From NCBI RefSeq assembly GCF_001665785.1, contig NZ_LZSO01000049.1, positions 225,483 to 289,482 of the forward strand: a DNA stretch of 64,000 nt, written 5' to 3'. The DNA comes from Mycolicibacterium peregrinum (GTDB lineage: Bacteria; Actinomycetota; Actinomycetes; Mycobacteriales; Mycobacteriaceae). The translations under genes were made by a program, and so were the position numbers. Below, piece after piece: positions 57,144 through 64,000 of the stretch. Under the pieces are notes generated by a model, which was not told where the DNA came from, searched no databases, and saw only the letters and a program-made list of their open reading frames with translations. Every line of letters begins with the position of its first letter. Within the stretch, counting starts at the first letter, position 1.

Positions 57144-58148
57144 GTGGATTTCACACCGAACCCGGAACAACAGGCCGTCGCCGACGTGGTGACGTCCGTT
57201 CTGGAACGCGACAACTCTTGGGGTGCACTGGCTTCCGGTGGAGTCGCGGCGCTGGGAGTGCCGGAACGACTCGGCGGTGACGGTCTGGGTCTGCCCGAGC
57301 TGTCCACCGCCTTGACCGAGATCGGTCGCCACGGCACCACCGGCCCGGCGCTGGCCACCATCGGCCTGGGTCTGGTGCCGCTGCTCGACCTGGCCTCGGA
57401 CGCCCAGCAGGATCGGTATCTGGCCGAGGTTGCCGCGGGTGCTGTGCTTTCCGCGGCACTGAACGAGCCGGGGCAGTCGCTGCCGGAGCGGCCTGCGGTG
57501 AACTACGCGGACGGCAAGCTCAACGGGACCAAAGTCGGTGTGCCCTATGCCGAGACGGCGAAGTGGCTGGTGGTCACCGCAGACAACGCGGTGGTGGTGG
57601 TCTCGCCCACGGCTGACGGTGTGACGGTCACCAAGACCCCGACCGCCAACGCGTCCGACGAATATGTGGTCACCTTCGCCGATGTCGCGATCGACGCCGA
57701 CGACGTGCTCGACGGTGCGAGTGCTCACCGGGTCAACCAGCTGGCGCTCGCCGCCACCGGGGCATTCGCTGCCGGGCTGGTGGCCGGCGCGTTGCGCCTG
57801 ACTGCCGACTACGTGGCAACGCGTGAGCAGTTCGGCCGTCCGCTGTCGACGTTCCAGACCGTGGCCGCACAGCTGTCCGAGGTCTACATCGCCTCGCGGA
57901 CGATCTCGCTGTTGTCCACCTCGGTCCTGTGGCGGTTGTCCGAAGGCCTTGACGCTGACGAGGACCTGGCCATCCTGGGCTACTGGTTCACCTCGCAGGC
58001 CGCGCCGGCCATGCGGCTGTGCCATCACCTGCACGGCGGTATGGGTATGGACATCACCTACCCGATGGACCGCTACTACTCCTCGATCAAGGATCTGACC
58101 CGACTGTTGGGCGGGCAAGCGCATCGCCTCGATTTGGTGGGAGCGTAA
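57144..58148 (+). CDS. fadE28: Acyl-CoA dehydrogenase ChsE2/FadE28
   Basis: The 334-residue short FadE subunit has GALRLTADYVATREQFGRPL, LSTFQTVAAQLSEVYIASRT and HHLHGGMGMDITYPMDRYYS. The N-terminal domain is reduced relative to classic enzymes. With FadE29 it forms the ChsE1-ChsE2 heterotetramer that desaturates 3-oxo-4-pregnene-20-carboxyl-CoA, the final side-chain step. GTG 57144 follows GGAGGAT. TAA overlaps the FadE29 start (TAATG). Confidence 0.92.
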   Translation: MDFTPNPEQQAVADVVTSVLERDNSWGALASGGVAALGVPERLGGDGLGLPELSTALTEIGRHGTTGPALATIGLGLVPLLDLASDAQQDRYLAEVAAGAVLSAALNEPGQSLPERPAVNYADGKLNGTKVGVPYAETAKWLVVTADNAVVVVSPTADGVTVTKTPTANASDEYVVTFADVAIDADDVLDGASAHRVNQLALAATGAFAAGLVAGALRLTADYVATREQFGRPLSTFQTVAAQLSEVYIASRTISLLSTSVLWRLSEGLDADEDLAILGYWFTSQAAPAMRLCHHLHGGMGMDITYPMDRYYSSIKDLTRLLGGQAHRLDLVGA

Positions 58149-59311
58149 TGTTCATCGATCTGACCCCGGAGCAGCGTGCGCTGCAAGCCGAACTGCGGGA
58201 ATACTTCTCGACTCTCATCACGCCCGAAGAGGCCGAGGCGATGGAGTCCGACCGGCACAACGAGGCCTACCGTGCGGTGATCAAGCGTATGGGCAGCGAC
58301 GGCAAGCTCGGCGTCGGTTGGCCCAAGGAGTACGGCGGTCTGGGCTTCGGCCCGGTGGAGCAGCAGATCTTCATCAACGAGGCCAACCGGGCCGACATCC
58401 CGCTCCCGATGGTCACGCTGCAGACGGTGGGCCCCACCCTGCAGGCCCTCGGCACCGAGGAACAGAAGAAGAAGTTCCTGCCCGGAATCCTGGCCGGTGA
58501 AGTGCATTTCGCCATCGGTTACTCCGAGCCCGATGCCGGTACCGACCTGGCGTCGCTGCGCACCACCGCGGTGCGCCATGGTGACGAGTACATCGTGAAC
58601 GGCCAGAAGATGTGGACCACCGGCGCCCATGACGCCGACTACATCTGGCTGGCCTGCCGCACCGATCCGACCGCGGCCAAGCACAAGGGCATCTCGATCC
58701 TGATCGTCGACACCAAGGATCCCGGCTACTCCTGGACCCCGATCATCCTGTCGGACGGGGCGCACCACACGAACGCCACGTACTACAACGATGTGCGGGT
58801 GCCCGCCGACATGCTCGTCGGCGAGGAGAACGGCGGCTGGAAGCTCATCACCACCCAGCTCAACCACGAGCGGGTCGGCCTCGGGCCGGCCGGCCGGATC
58901 GCCGGCATCTACGACCAGGTGCACACCTGGGCATCGAAGCCGGGTTCGGACGGCGTCACCCCGATCGAGCAGGACGCCGTGAAACGGCTTCTGGGACAGA
59001 TCAAGTCGATCTGGCGGATCAACGAGCTGCTCAACTGGCAGGTCGCGGCCTCGGGCGAGACCATCGCCGTGGCCGATGCCGCCGCCACCAAGGTGTTCTC
59101 CACCGAACGGCTGCAAGAAGTCGGCCGGCTGGCGGAAGAGATCGTCGGTGGTTACGGCAACCCGGCCGATCCGGAAACGGCCGCACTCCTGGTCTGGCTC
59201 GACAAGATGACCAAGCGCAACCTGGTGATCACCTTCGGCGGTGGCGTCAACGAGGTCATGCGCGAGATGATCGCGGCGTCGGGCCTGCGGGTGCCGCGGG
59301 TGACCCGGTAG
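58148..59311 (+). CDS. fadE29: Acyl-CoA dehydrogenase ChsE1/FadE29
   Basis: The 387-residue full-length subunit has GWPKEYGGLGFGPVEQQIFI, IGYSEPDAGTDLASLRTTAV, VNGQKMWTTGAHDADYIWLA and a long C-terminal segment ending VMREMIAASGLRVPRVTR. It pairs with FadE28 as in M. tuberculosis (Rv3543c). ATG 58148-58150 overlaps the FadE28 stop, enforcing equal synthesis. The enoyl-CoA product goes to the ChsH1/ChsH2 hydratase encoded next. Confidence 0.93.
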   Translation: MFIDLTPEQRALQAELREYFSTLITPEEAEAMESDRHNEAYRAVIKRMGSDGKLGVGWPKEYGGLGFGPVEQQIFINEANRADIPLPMVTLQTVGPTLQALGTEEQKKKFLPGILAGEVHFAIGYSEPDAGTDLASLRTTAVRHGDEYIVNGQKMWTTGAHDADYIWLACRTDPTAAKHKGISILIVDTKDPGYSWTPIILSDGAHHTNATYYNDVRVPADMLVGEENGGWKLITTQLNHERVGLGPAGRIAGIYDQVHTWASKPGSDGVTPIEQDAVKRLLGQIKSIWRINELLNWQVAASGETIAVADAAATKVFSTERLQEVGRLAEEIVGGYGNPADPETAALLVWLDKMTKRNLVITFGGGVNEVMREMIAASGLRVPRVTR

Positions 59312-59325
59312 AGCGAAGGGCTGAG

Positions 59326-60297
59326 ATGAGCGCGAATCTGCAGGCCGGCATCGATGAGATCATCGCGGCTGGGCAAAGCAAACCGACGGTGGCCCGGGAT
59401 CTGGTGAATCAGCCGATGATTCACCACTGGACTGACGCGATCGGCGACAAGAACCCGATCTACGTCGACGCAGAGGCAGCACGCGCCGCCGGGCATCCCG
59501 GCATCGTCGCGCCGCCGGCGATGATCCAGGTCTGGACCATGATGGGCCTGGGCCGCACCCGCTCCGACGATGATCCGCTGGGCCGTGCGATGAAGTTGTT
59601 CGACGACGCCGGATATGTCGGCGTGGTGGCCACCAACTGCGACCAGACGTATCACCGGTACCTCGAGCCCGGCGAGCAGGTGGTGATGAGCGCCGAGATC
59701 GTCGGCATCGTCGGACCCAAGCAGACCGCGCTGGGTGAGGGCTACTTCATCAATCAGAAGATCCGCTGGCATGTCGGTGACGAGGAAGTCGCCGACATGG
59801 ACTGGCGGATCATGAAGTTCCTCCCGGCTGGCAAGCAGGCCGCCGATGAAGCCGCCGAAACCTATGAGATCCCAGAAGATCTCGACCCCGACAAACTGAT
59901 GCGTCCGTCCTCGTCGCGGGACACCAAGTTCTTCTGGGACGGCATCAACGCCCACGAATTGCGGATCCAGAAGCGTCCGGATGGTTCGCTGCAGCACCCG
60001 CCGGTGCCCGCTGTGTGGGCCGACAAAGATGCCCCGGCCGACTACGTCGTGGCGTCGGGCAAGGGCACGGTGTTCAGCTACGTCGTGCACCATGCGCCGA
60101 AGGTGCCCGGACGCAGCCTGCCGTTCGTGATCGCGCTCGTGGAACTCGAAGAGGGCGTCCGGATGCTGGGCGAGCTGCGCGGGATCGCCGCCGACCAGGT
60201 GAAGATCGGAATGCCGGTCACCGCAACCTATATCGACTTCCCGGACAGTGAGATCAGTCCGGCGTGGACGTTGTACGCATGGGAGCCGCAAGCATGA
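59326..60297 (+). CDS. chsH2: Hydratase/DUF35 subunit ChsH2
   Basis: The 323-residue two-domain protein has an N-terminal MaoC-like hydratase half (residues about 10-180; HHWTDAIGDKNPIYVDAEAA, GIVAPPAMIQVWTMMGLG) and a C-terminal DUF35 half (about 200-320; VASGKGTVFSYVVHHAPKVP, PFVIALVELEEGVRMLGELR). It is the orthologue of Rv3542c. With ChsH1 it hydrates the 22-carbon enoyl-CoA, and its DUF35 domain docks with Ltp2 for the retro-aldol step. The zinc cysteines common in other DUF35 proteins are not seen. It starts 14 bp after fadE29. Confidence 0.93.
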   Translation: MSANLQAGIDEIIAAGQSKPTVARDLVNQPMIHHWTDAIGDKNPIYVDAEAARAAGHPGIVAPPAMIQVWTMMGLGRTRSDDDPLGRAMKLFDDAGYVGVVATNCDQTYHRYLEPGEQVVMSAEIVGIVGPKQTALGEGYFINQKIRWHVGDEEVADMDWRIMKFLPAGKQAADEAAETYEIPEDLDPDKLMRPSSSRDTKFFWDGINAHELRIQKRPDGSLQHPPVPAVWADKDAPADYVVASGKGTVFSYVVHHAPKVPGRSLPFVIALVELEEGVRMLGELRGIAADQVKIGMPVTATYIDFPDSEISPAWTLYAWEPQA

Positions 60298-60704
60298 GCC
60301 TGACTGTTTCCGATGTCCGAGTGGGCACTGCACTCCCTGAACTCAAGATCTACGGCGACCCGACGTTCATCGTCTCCACCGCCATCGCGACACGCGACTA
60401 CCAGGATGTGCACCACGACCGGGACAAGGCGCAAGCCAAGGGTTCCGAGGACATCTTCGTCAACATTCTGACCGACACCGGTCTGGTCGGCCGGTACGTG
60501 ACCGACTGGGCCGGGCCGAACGCGGTCATCAAATCGATCAAGCTCCGTCTCGGAGTGCCGTGGTACGCCTACGACACGATCACCTTCACCGGTGAGGTCA
60601 CCGAGATCGAGGGCGACCTGGTGAGCCTGAAAGTGGTGGGCAGCAACAGCCTTGGCAACCATGTCATCGCCACGTCCACCCTCACGCTCGGAGGCGTCAA
60701 GTGA
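60294..60704 (+). CDS. chsH1: MaoC-like hydratase subunit ChsH1
   Basis: The 136-residue single hot-dog-fold hydratase subunit has YQDVHHDRDKAQAKGSEDIF with the catalytic Asp/His region, and FVNILTDTGLVGRYVTDWAG. It forms an alpha2-beta2 complex with ChsH2 and supplies the active site (orthologue of Rv3541c). ATG 60294 overlaps the ChsH2 stop (ATGA), and its stop overlaps the Ltp2 GTG, consistent with a three-protein complex. Confidence 0.92.
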   Translation: MSLTVSDVRVGTALPELKIYGDPTFIVSTAIATRDYQDVHHDRDKAQAKGSEDIFVNILTDTGLVGRYVTDWAGPNAVIKSIKLRLGVPWYAYDTITFTGEVTEIEGDLVSLKVVGSNSLGNHVIATSTLTLGGVK

Positions 60705-61861
60705 CCCTGTCCGGTAAAGCCGCCATCGCCGGTATCGGTGCCACCGACTTCTCCAAGAACTCCGGCCGCAGTGAGCTGCGTCTGGCCGCCGAGGCCGTGC
60801 TCGACGCCCTCGATGACGCCGGGCTGAAGCCGTCCGACGTAGACGGTCTGGTGACGTTCACGATGGACTCCAACCTGGAGACCGCCGTGGCCCGCTCCAC
60901 CGGGATCGGGGATCTGAAGTTCTTCAGCCAGATCGGCTACGGGGGCGGCGCCGCGGCCGCGACCGTCCAGCAGGCGGCGTTGGCCGTCGCGACCGGTGTC
61001 GCGGAATGTGTGGTGGCCTACAGAGCTTTCAATGAGCGCTCGGAGTTTCGGTTCGGCCAGGTGATGACCGGTCTGACCGTCAACGCGGACTCGCGCGGCG
61101 TGGAGTACAGCTGGTCCTACCCGCACGGCCTGAGCACCCCGGCCGCGTCGGTGGCGATGATCGCCCAGCGTTACATGCATGAATATGGCGCCACGAGTGC
61201 GGATTTCGGTGCCGTGTCGGTGGCCGACCGCAAGCACGCGGCGACCAACCCGAAGGCATTCTTCTACGGCAAGCCGATCACCATCGAGGACCATCAGAAC
61301 TCGCGGTGGATCGCCGAACCGCTGCGGCTGCTGGACTGCTGCCAGGAAAGCGACGGCGGCGTGGCCATCGTCGTCACCACGCCCGAGCGGGCCAAGGATC
61401 TCAAGCATCGCCCGGCGATCATCGAGGCCGCCGCGCAGGGCGCGGGCACCGACCAGTTCACCATGTACTCGTACTACCGCGACGAGCTCGGTCTGCCCGA
61501 GATGGGTCTGGTGGGCCGTCAGCTGTGGGAGCAGAGCGGCCTGTCGCCCGACGACATCCAGACTGCGATCCTCTACGACCACTTCACCCCGTACACGTTG
61601 ATCCAGCTCGAGGAGCTCGGCTTCTGCGGCAAGGGCGAGGCGAAGGACTTCATTGCCGGGGGCGCCATCGAACTCGGCGGCCGGCTGCCGATCAACACCC
61701 ACGGTGGTCAGCTCGGTGAGGCCTACATCCACGGCATGAACGGCATCGCCGAGGGCGTGCGGCAATTGCGGGGTACCTCGGTCAACCAGGTCGACGGCGT
61801 CGAGCATGTGCTGGTCACCGCGGGCACCGGCGTGCCGACCTCCGGGCTGATCCTCGGATAA
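60701..61861 (+). CDS. ltp2: Steroid side-chain retro-aldolase Ltp2
   Basis: The 386-residue thiolase-fold lipid-transfer-like protein has AAIAGIGATDFSKNSGRSEL, GGGAAAATVQQAALAVATGV, CCQESDGGVAIVV and LPINTHGGQLGEAYIHGMNG. The thiolase nucleophile Cys is replaced in the ATVQQAAL region, as is usual for Ltp2. It cleaves the hydroxylated C22 thioester to androstenedione-type product plus propionyl-CoA, with the ChsH2 DUF35 domain. GTG 60701 overlaps ChsH1 by 4 bp. It is the last gene of the cyp125 operon. Confidence 0.93.
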   Translation: MTLSGKAAIAGIGATDFSKNSGRSELRLAAEAVLDALDDAGLKPSDVDGLVTFTMDSNLETAVARSTGIGDLKFFSQIGYGGGAAAATVQQAALAVATGVAECVVAYRAFNERSEFRFGQVMTGLTVNADSRGVEYSWSYPHGLSTPAASVAMIAQRYMHEYGATSADFGAVSVADRKHAATNPKAFFYGKPITIEDHQNSRWIAEPLRLLDCCQESDGGVAIVVTTPERAKDLKHRPAIIEAAAQGAGTDQFTMYSYYRDELGLPEMGLVGRQLWEQSGLSPDDIQTAILYDHFTPYTLIQLEELGFCGKGEAKDFIAGGAIELGGRLPINTHGGQLGEAYIHGMNGIAEGVRQLRGTSVNQVDGVEHVLVTAGTGVPTSGLILG

Positions 61862-61936
61862 AGGTGCATCGCCACCCCCTACGGGCACGGTAATGTTTGC
61901 TCCGGTTGTGCATCACGCGTAGAAGGGGGCCGCGGT

Positions 61937-63046
61937 ATGGCGGTGGAGCGCGACAGTAGCCCGTACGGGTCGCAGACGTTGCAGGGGCCTGGCTGGCCGA
62001 ATGTCGATGAAGAGCAGCTGACCGCGGCAGCGGCGTCGTATCAGAAGATCGCTGCCAAGATCAGTGGCACCGTCGTCCCGCAACAGACCAGCCAGCTGTC
62101 GAAGCTGCAGGGTGGCTGGGAAGGCCCCGCATCGCTGGCCGCATCGGGTGAAGCGACCACGATGATCGGCGGTCACGAGGCCAATGGTCTACAGGCACAG
62201 GCCATCTCCACGGCGTTGATGAAAATGGCAGCGACCGTGGCGGAGACCAAGACGATCGTGAATGCGGCCGCGCAGGAAGTACAGGCCGAGGTCGAGGCGA
62301 TCCAGAAGCTGGGGATCCTCGCCGGCCCCGACCCGCAGGCGTTGATCGAGAGCCGGGTCAAGGCGGGTTTGGCGCAGAACACCGCGACGGTCTCGGCTGC
62401 CTCCATGGAAATGGCGGACAGCCTCAGTACGATTGCCAACCTTCCGCAGGTCGGCACCCCGCCGACGGCGCAAGCGCAGCAGGCGGCCCAAAAGGGCGCC
62501 GATTCGATGATGCAGCTGATCAGCCAGCTGCCGCAGATGCTGGGCCAGATCCCGCAGATGGCCGGCCAGATTCCGCAGCAGCTCTCGCAACCGTTGCAGC
62601 AGATGGCACAGCCGCTGCAGCAACTGGTCTCGCAGTTGGGTTCGGGCGGCAAGGGCACGGGCGGCGGGGTTAGCCCGTTCTCGTCGTTCTCGAACCATCC
62701 GGCGGCCGGCGGCTCCGGTCCCAGCAGTGGTGCGGGGATGGTCAAGGCCGCGGGTCTGCCCGGCGGCTCGGGTGGCGGCAGCCCCCAGACGCCGTTGCTG
62801 GCCAAGATGGTGGGCGGTGGCAGCACGTCGCCGGTCTCGGTCGACCCCGGTGCCAGTGCCGCTGTGATCGGCGGTGTCGCCCCGGTGGCGGCGGCCAACT
62901 CGGCAGGGGGCATGGGCGGCGGCATGGGCATGATGGGTGGCGGTCAGCGTGGCGGTGGCGGTGGCGGCACCGCGACGGGGCTGGCGGTCCCGGCTCCTTT
63001 GGAACACGACACGGGGGATGGTGACGATGACTATGACGATTGGTGA
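61937..63046 (+). CDS. ESX-type WxG protein with Gln/Gly-rich C-terminus
   Basis: The 369-residue protein has a helical N-terminal 170 residues with a WxG turn (W61-E-G63 in LQGGWEGPAS), typical of ESX (type VII) substrates and their PPE/EspB-like relatives. A repeated LPQMLGQIPQMAGQIPQQL and QPLQQMAQPLQQLVSQ segment (about 190-235) follows, then a glycine-rich disordered tail ending in acidic DGDDDYDDW. No cysteines or signal peptide. The 75-bp upstream space has AGAAGGGGG as RBS and separates it from ltp2, where M. tuberculosis has PPE63. It is probably secreted as a heterodimer with the next protein. Function unknown. Confidence 0.7.
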   Translation: MAVERDSSPYGSQTLQGPGWPNVDEEQLTAAAASYQKIAAKISGTVVPQQTSQLSKLQGGWEGPASLAASGEATTMIGGHEANGLQAQAISTALMKMAATVAETKTIVNAAAQEVQAEVEAIQKLGILAGPDPQALIESRVKAGLAQNTATVSAASMEMADSLSTIANLPQVGTPPTAQAQQAAQKGADSMMQLISQLPQMLGQIPQMAGQIPQQLSQPLQQMAQPLQQLVSQLGSGGKGTGGGVSPFSSFSNHPAAGGSGPSSGAGMVKAAGLPGGSGGGSPQTPLLAKMVGGGSTSPVSVDPGASAAVIGGVAPVAAANSAGGMGGGMGMMGGGQRGGGGGGTATGLAVPAPLEHDTGDGDDDYDDW

Positions 63047-63072
63047 TCGGTCTCGACGGGAAGGGGACAACC

Positions 63073-63870
63073 GTGGGTAGCCCGGGAGGCCCGATGAAGA
63101 TGTCCGGGCATATCGGTTGGGATCCCGCGTCGTTGAACCTGCCCGACATGCCGCCGATTCAAGGCGGCGAGGACGCGATGAGCGCGACCATCGCCGGCAT
63201 CCTGCCGACCCTGGCGGCCTCGCTGACCACCAATGTGACGGCGTTGTCGGCCAAAGAGAACATGTTCAACGCCAAGCTCTCGGACGCCCAGGGCGCCTAC
63301 GAGAAGGCCGACGAGTCCGGGGGCCAGGGCGTCGGCCAGCTCAGCCAGATGATGGGGCAGCTGGGCCAGATGGGCCAGATGGCCAGTGCGCCGTCTCAGG
63401 CCATGGGCCAGATGGGCGGACAGTTCGGCCAGCTGATGGAGCCGATGATGAAGGCCATGGAAGGCGCCAAGGGCGGCGGGGAGAACGGCGGTGCACCAGG
63501 TGCCGGCCAGCCCGGCGGCCCGGGTGGTCCCGGTGGCCCGAATCCCCAACAGCAGCAGGACGAACGCGAGGCCAAGCTCGACGAGCGGGACAAGCAGCAG
63601 GACGATCGCGAGACGGCGCAGAACGACCGCGACGTCGCGCAGGACCGACGCGAAGCCGGCCTGGATGCGCGGGAGACGCAGATGAGTGCCCCGTCAGGTG
63701 GGGCGGCGTCGGCGGCTCCGCACTCGGCACCTCCGGTCACGCATTCGGCACCGCCTGCCGCGTCTGCGCCGCCTGCCGCCGCCCCGAGCCAGCCGGCTCC
63801 CGGCCCGGTTCCGGTGGCACCCGAGGCCCCCCGTCACTCCGGCGGGGACGATCTCTGGAAGCGGATGTAG
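63073..63870 (+). CDS. ESX-type YxxxD protein with heptad-repeat helix
   Basis: The 265-residue protein (from GTG 63073, preceded by AAGGGGA; GTG 63043, which overlaps the upstream stop, is an alternative) has an N-terminal helix pair ending in YEKAD (Y76-D80), the YxxxD/E secretion signal of type VII partners. It is followed by Gln/Gly/Met-rich QMMGQLGQMGQMA, a proline/glycine linker, six seven-residue charged repeats (63559-63684) and an Ala/Pro-rich tail ending GGDDLWKRM. It is adjacent to the WxG protein, so the two likely make the WxG/YxxxD pair exported by an ESX system encoded elsewhere. Not a recognised Esp protein. Confidence 0.68.
   Translation: MGSPGGPMKMSGHIGWDPASLNLPDMPPIQGGEDAMSATIAGILPTLAASLTTNVTALSAKENMFNAKLSDAQGAYEKADESGGQGVGQLSQMMGQLGQMGQMASAPSQAMGQMGGQFGQLMEPMMKAMEGAKGGGENGGAPGAGQPGGPGGPGGPNPQQQQDEREAKLDERDKQQDDRETAQNDRDVAQDRREAGLDARETQMSAPSGGAASAAPHSAPPVTHSAPPAASAPPAAAPSQPAPGPVPVAPEAPRHSGGDDLWKRM
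63559..63684 (+). repeat. Six heptad repeats in the YxxxD protein
   Basis: Codons here encode six consecutive seven-residue units: DEREAKL, DERDKQQ, DDRETAQ, NDRDVAQ, DRREAGL, DARETQM. Arg occupies the third position throughout and the first position is Asp or Asn. The strong charge and period of seven suggest a rigid helix or coiled coil between two disordered segments. Confidence 0.8.
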
Positions 63871-64000
63871 TTCTGCGCTTGCAGGGCGCACTCGCTTTGT
63901 CATCGCCGTTGTCACGCTAATGGGTAGTGAACAGCGCGATCTTGAGCGGTATGTCGTGGTTGGGAGGACGCTGTTTAACCGAGCCGCTGGCCGGTGAGCG
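63871..64000. other. Terminal intergenic segment, no gene supported
   Basis: A 25-codon frame (63920-63997, MGSEQRDLERY...) is open but too short to support. A GTGAGC near 63994 may begin the next gene, beyond the window. TTGTCA and TAATGG spaced 15 bp apart (63897-63923) could be a promoter; this is weak. Confidence 0.3.

Noticed and set aside
63920..63997. 25-codon frame at the window end
   Set aside because: Too short, no RBS or family features; may only be leader sequence of the next gene.

Overview
This window looks like chromosome from a rapidly growing, Mycolicibacterium-type mycobacterium. It is GC-rich, genes commonly overlap at ATGA/GTGA/TGATG junctions, GTG starts are frequent, and it carries the mycobacterial cholesterol-catabolism locus with recognisable orthologues of M. 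tuberculosis Rv3540c-Rv3565. Assignments come from reading protein sequences and motifs; no database search was run.

Layout. (i) 1-6.0 kb, minus strand: a catabolic operon with a DeoR regulator, an APC permease, a glycerol-kinase-like FGGY kinase and two FAD oxidoreductases resembling the GlpA/HcnB pair. (ii) 6.0-11.1 kb: an operon of two mycofactocin-coupled-type SDR dehydrogenases, a double carboxymuconolactone-decarboxylase-domain protein, an aldehyde dehydrogenase and an ankyrin protein. It is divergent from a TetR gene, with two matching palindromes between them. (iii) 11.1-15.7 kb: a lipase-like hydrolase, an IclR regulator, the CoA-transferase pair scoAB and an MHS-type transporter. 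(iv) 15.7-23.6 kb: first block of the KstR2 (HIP, steroid rings C/D) regulon: aspB-like aminotransferase, fadE33-fadE32-fadE31-fadD3, and divergent fadE30-ipdF with a KstR2 box between. (v) 23.6-36.7 kb: an insertion relative to the M. tuberculosis order, holding a five-gene MoxR/VWA/SWIM system resembling the uncharacterised E. coli yehL-yehM-yehP-yehQ set, a divergent two-component system plus DUF4173-like membrane protein, and an amide-hydrolase/AmiS-type channel pair with an AraC regulator. (vi) 36.7-38.5 kb: kstR2-fadA6. (vii) 38.6-43.5 kb: CDF transporter, YdeP-type molybdoenzyme, DUF1345 protein and methyltransferase, occupying the place where M. tuberculosis has fdxB and Rv3555c. (viii) 43.6-48.8 kb: echA20-ipdA-ipdB-ipdC and two divergent SDRs around a perfect KstR2 box. 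(ix) 48.9-53.5 kb: three tandem secreted histidine-phosphatase paralogues, another insertion. (x) 53.7-61.9 kb: the KstR side-chain block, fadA5-NTF2-like-ddn facing cyp125-fadE28-fadE29-chsH2-chsH1-ltp2, with a KstR box between. (xi) 61.9-63.9 kb: a pair of ESX (type VII)-type proteins, one with WxG and one with YxxxD, in the place of PPE63.

Together the KstR block removes the last propionyl unit of the cholesterol side chain (FadE28/29, ChsH1/H2, Ltp2, with CYP125 and FadA5 acting earlier). The KstR2 block activates HIP with FadD3 and degrades rings C/D through FadE30, IpdF, IpdC, EchA20, IpdAB, FadA6 and FadE31-33.

The best candidate for an undescribed system is the 23.6-30.8 kb MoxR/VWA/SWIM operon with its divergent two-component regulator. 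The most unusual DNA-level structure is a tandem 32-bp repeat at 31592-31655 that forms a relay of stop-start overlaps between the response regulator and its kinase. No rRNA, tRNA, CRISPR array, insertion sequence or replication origin was seen.
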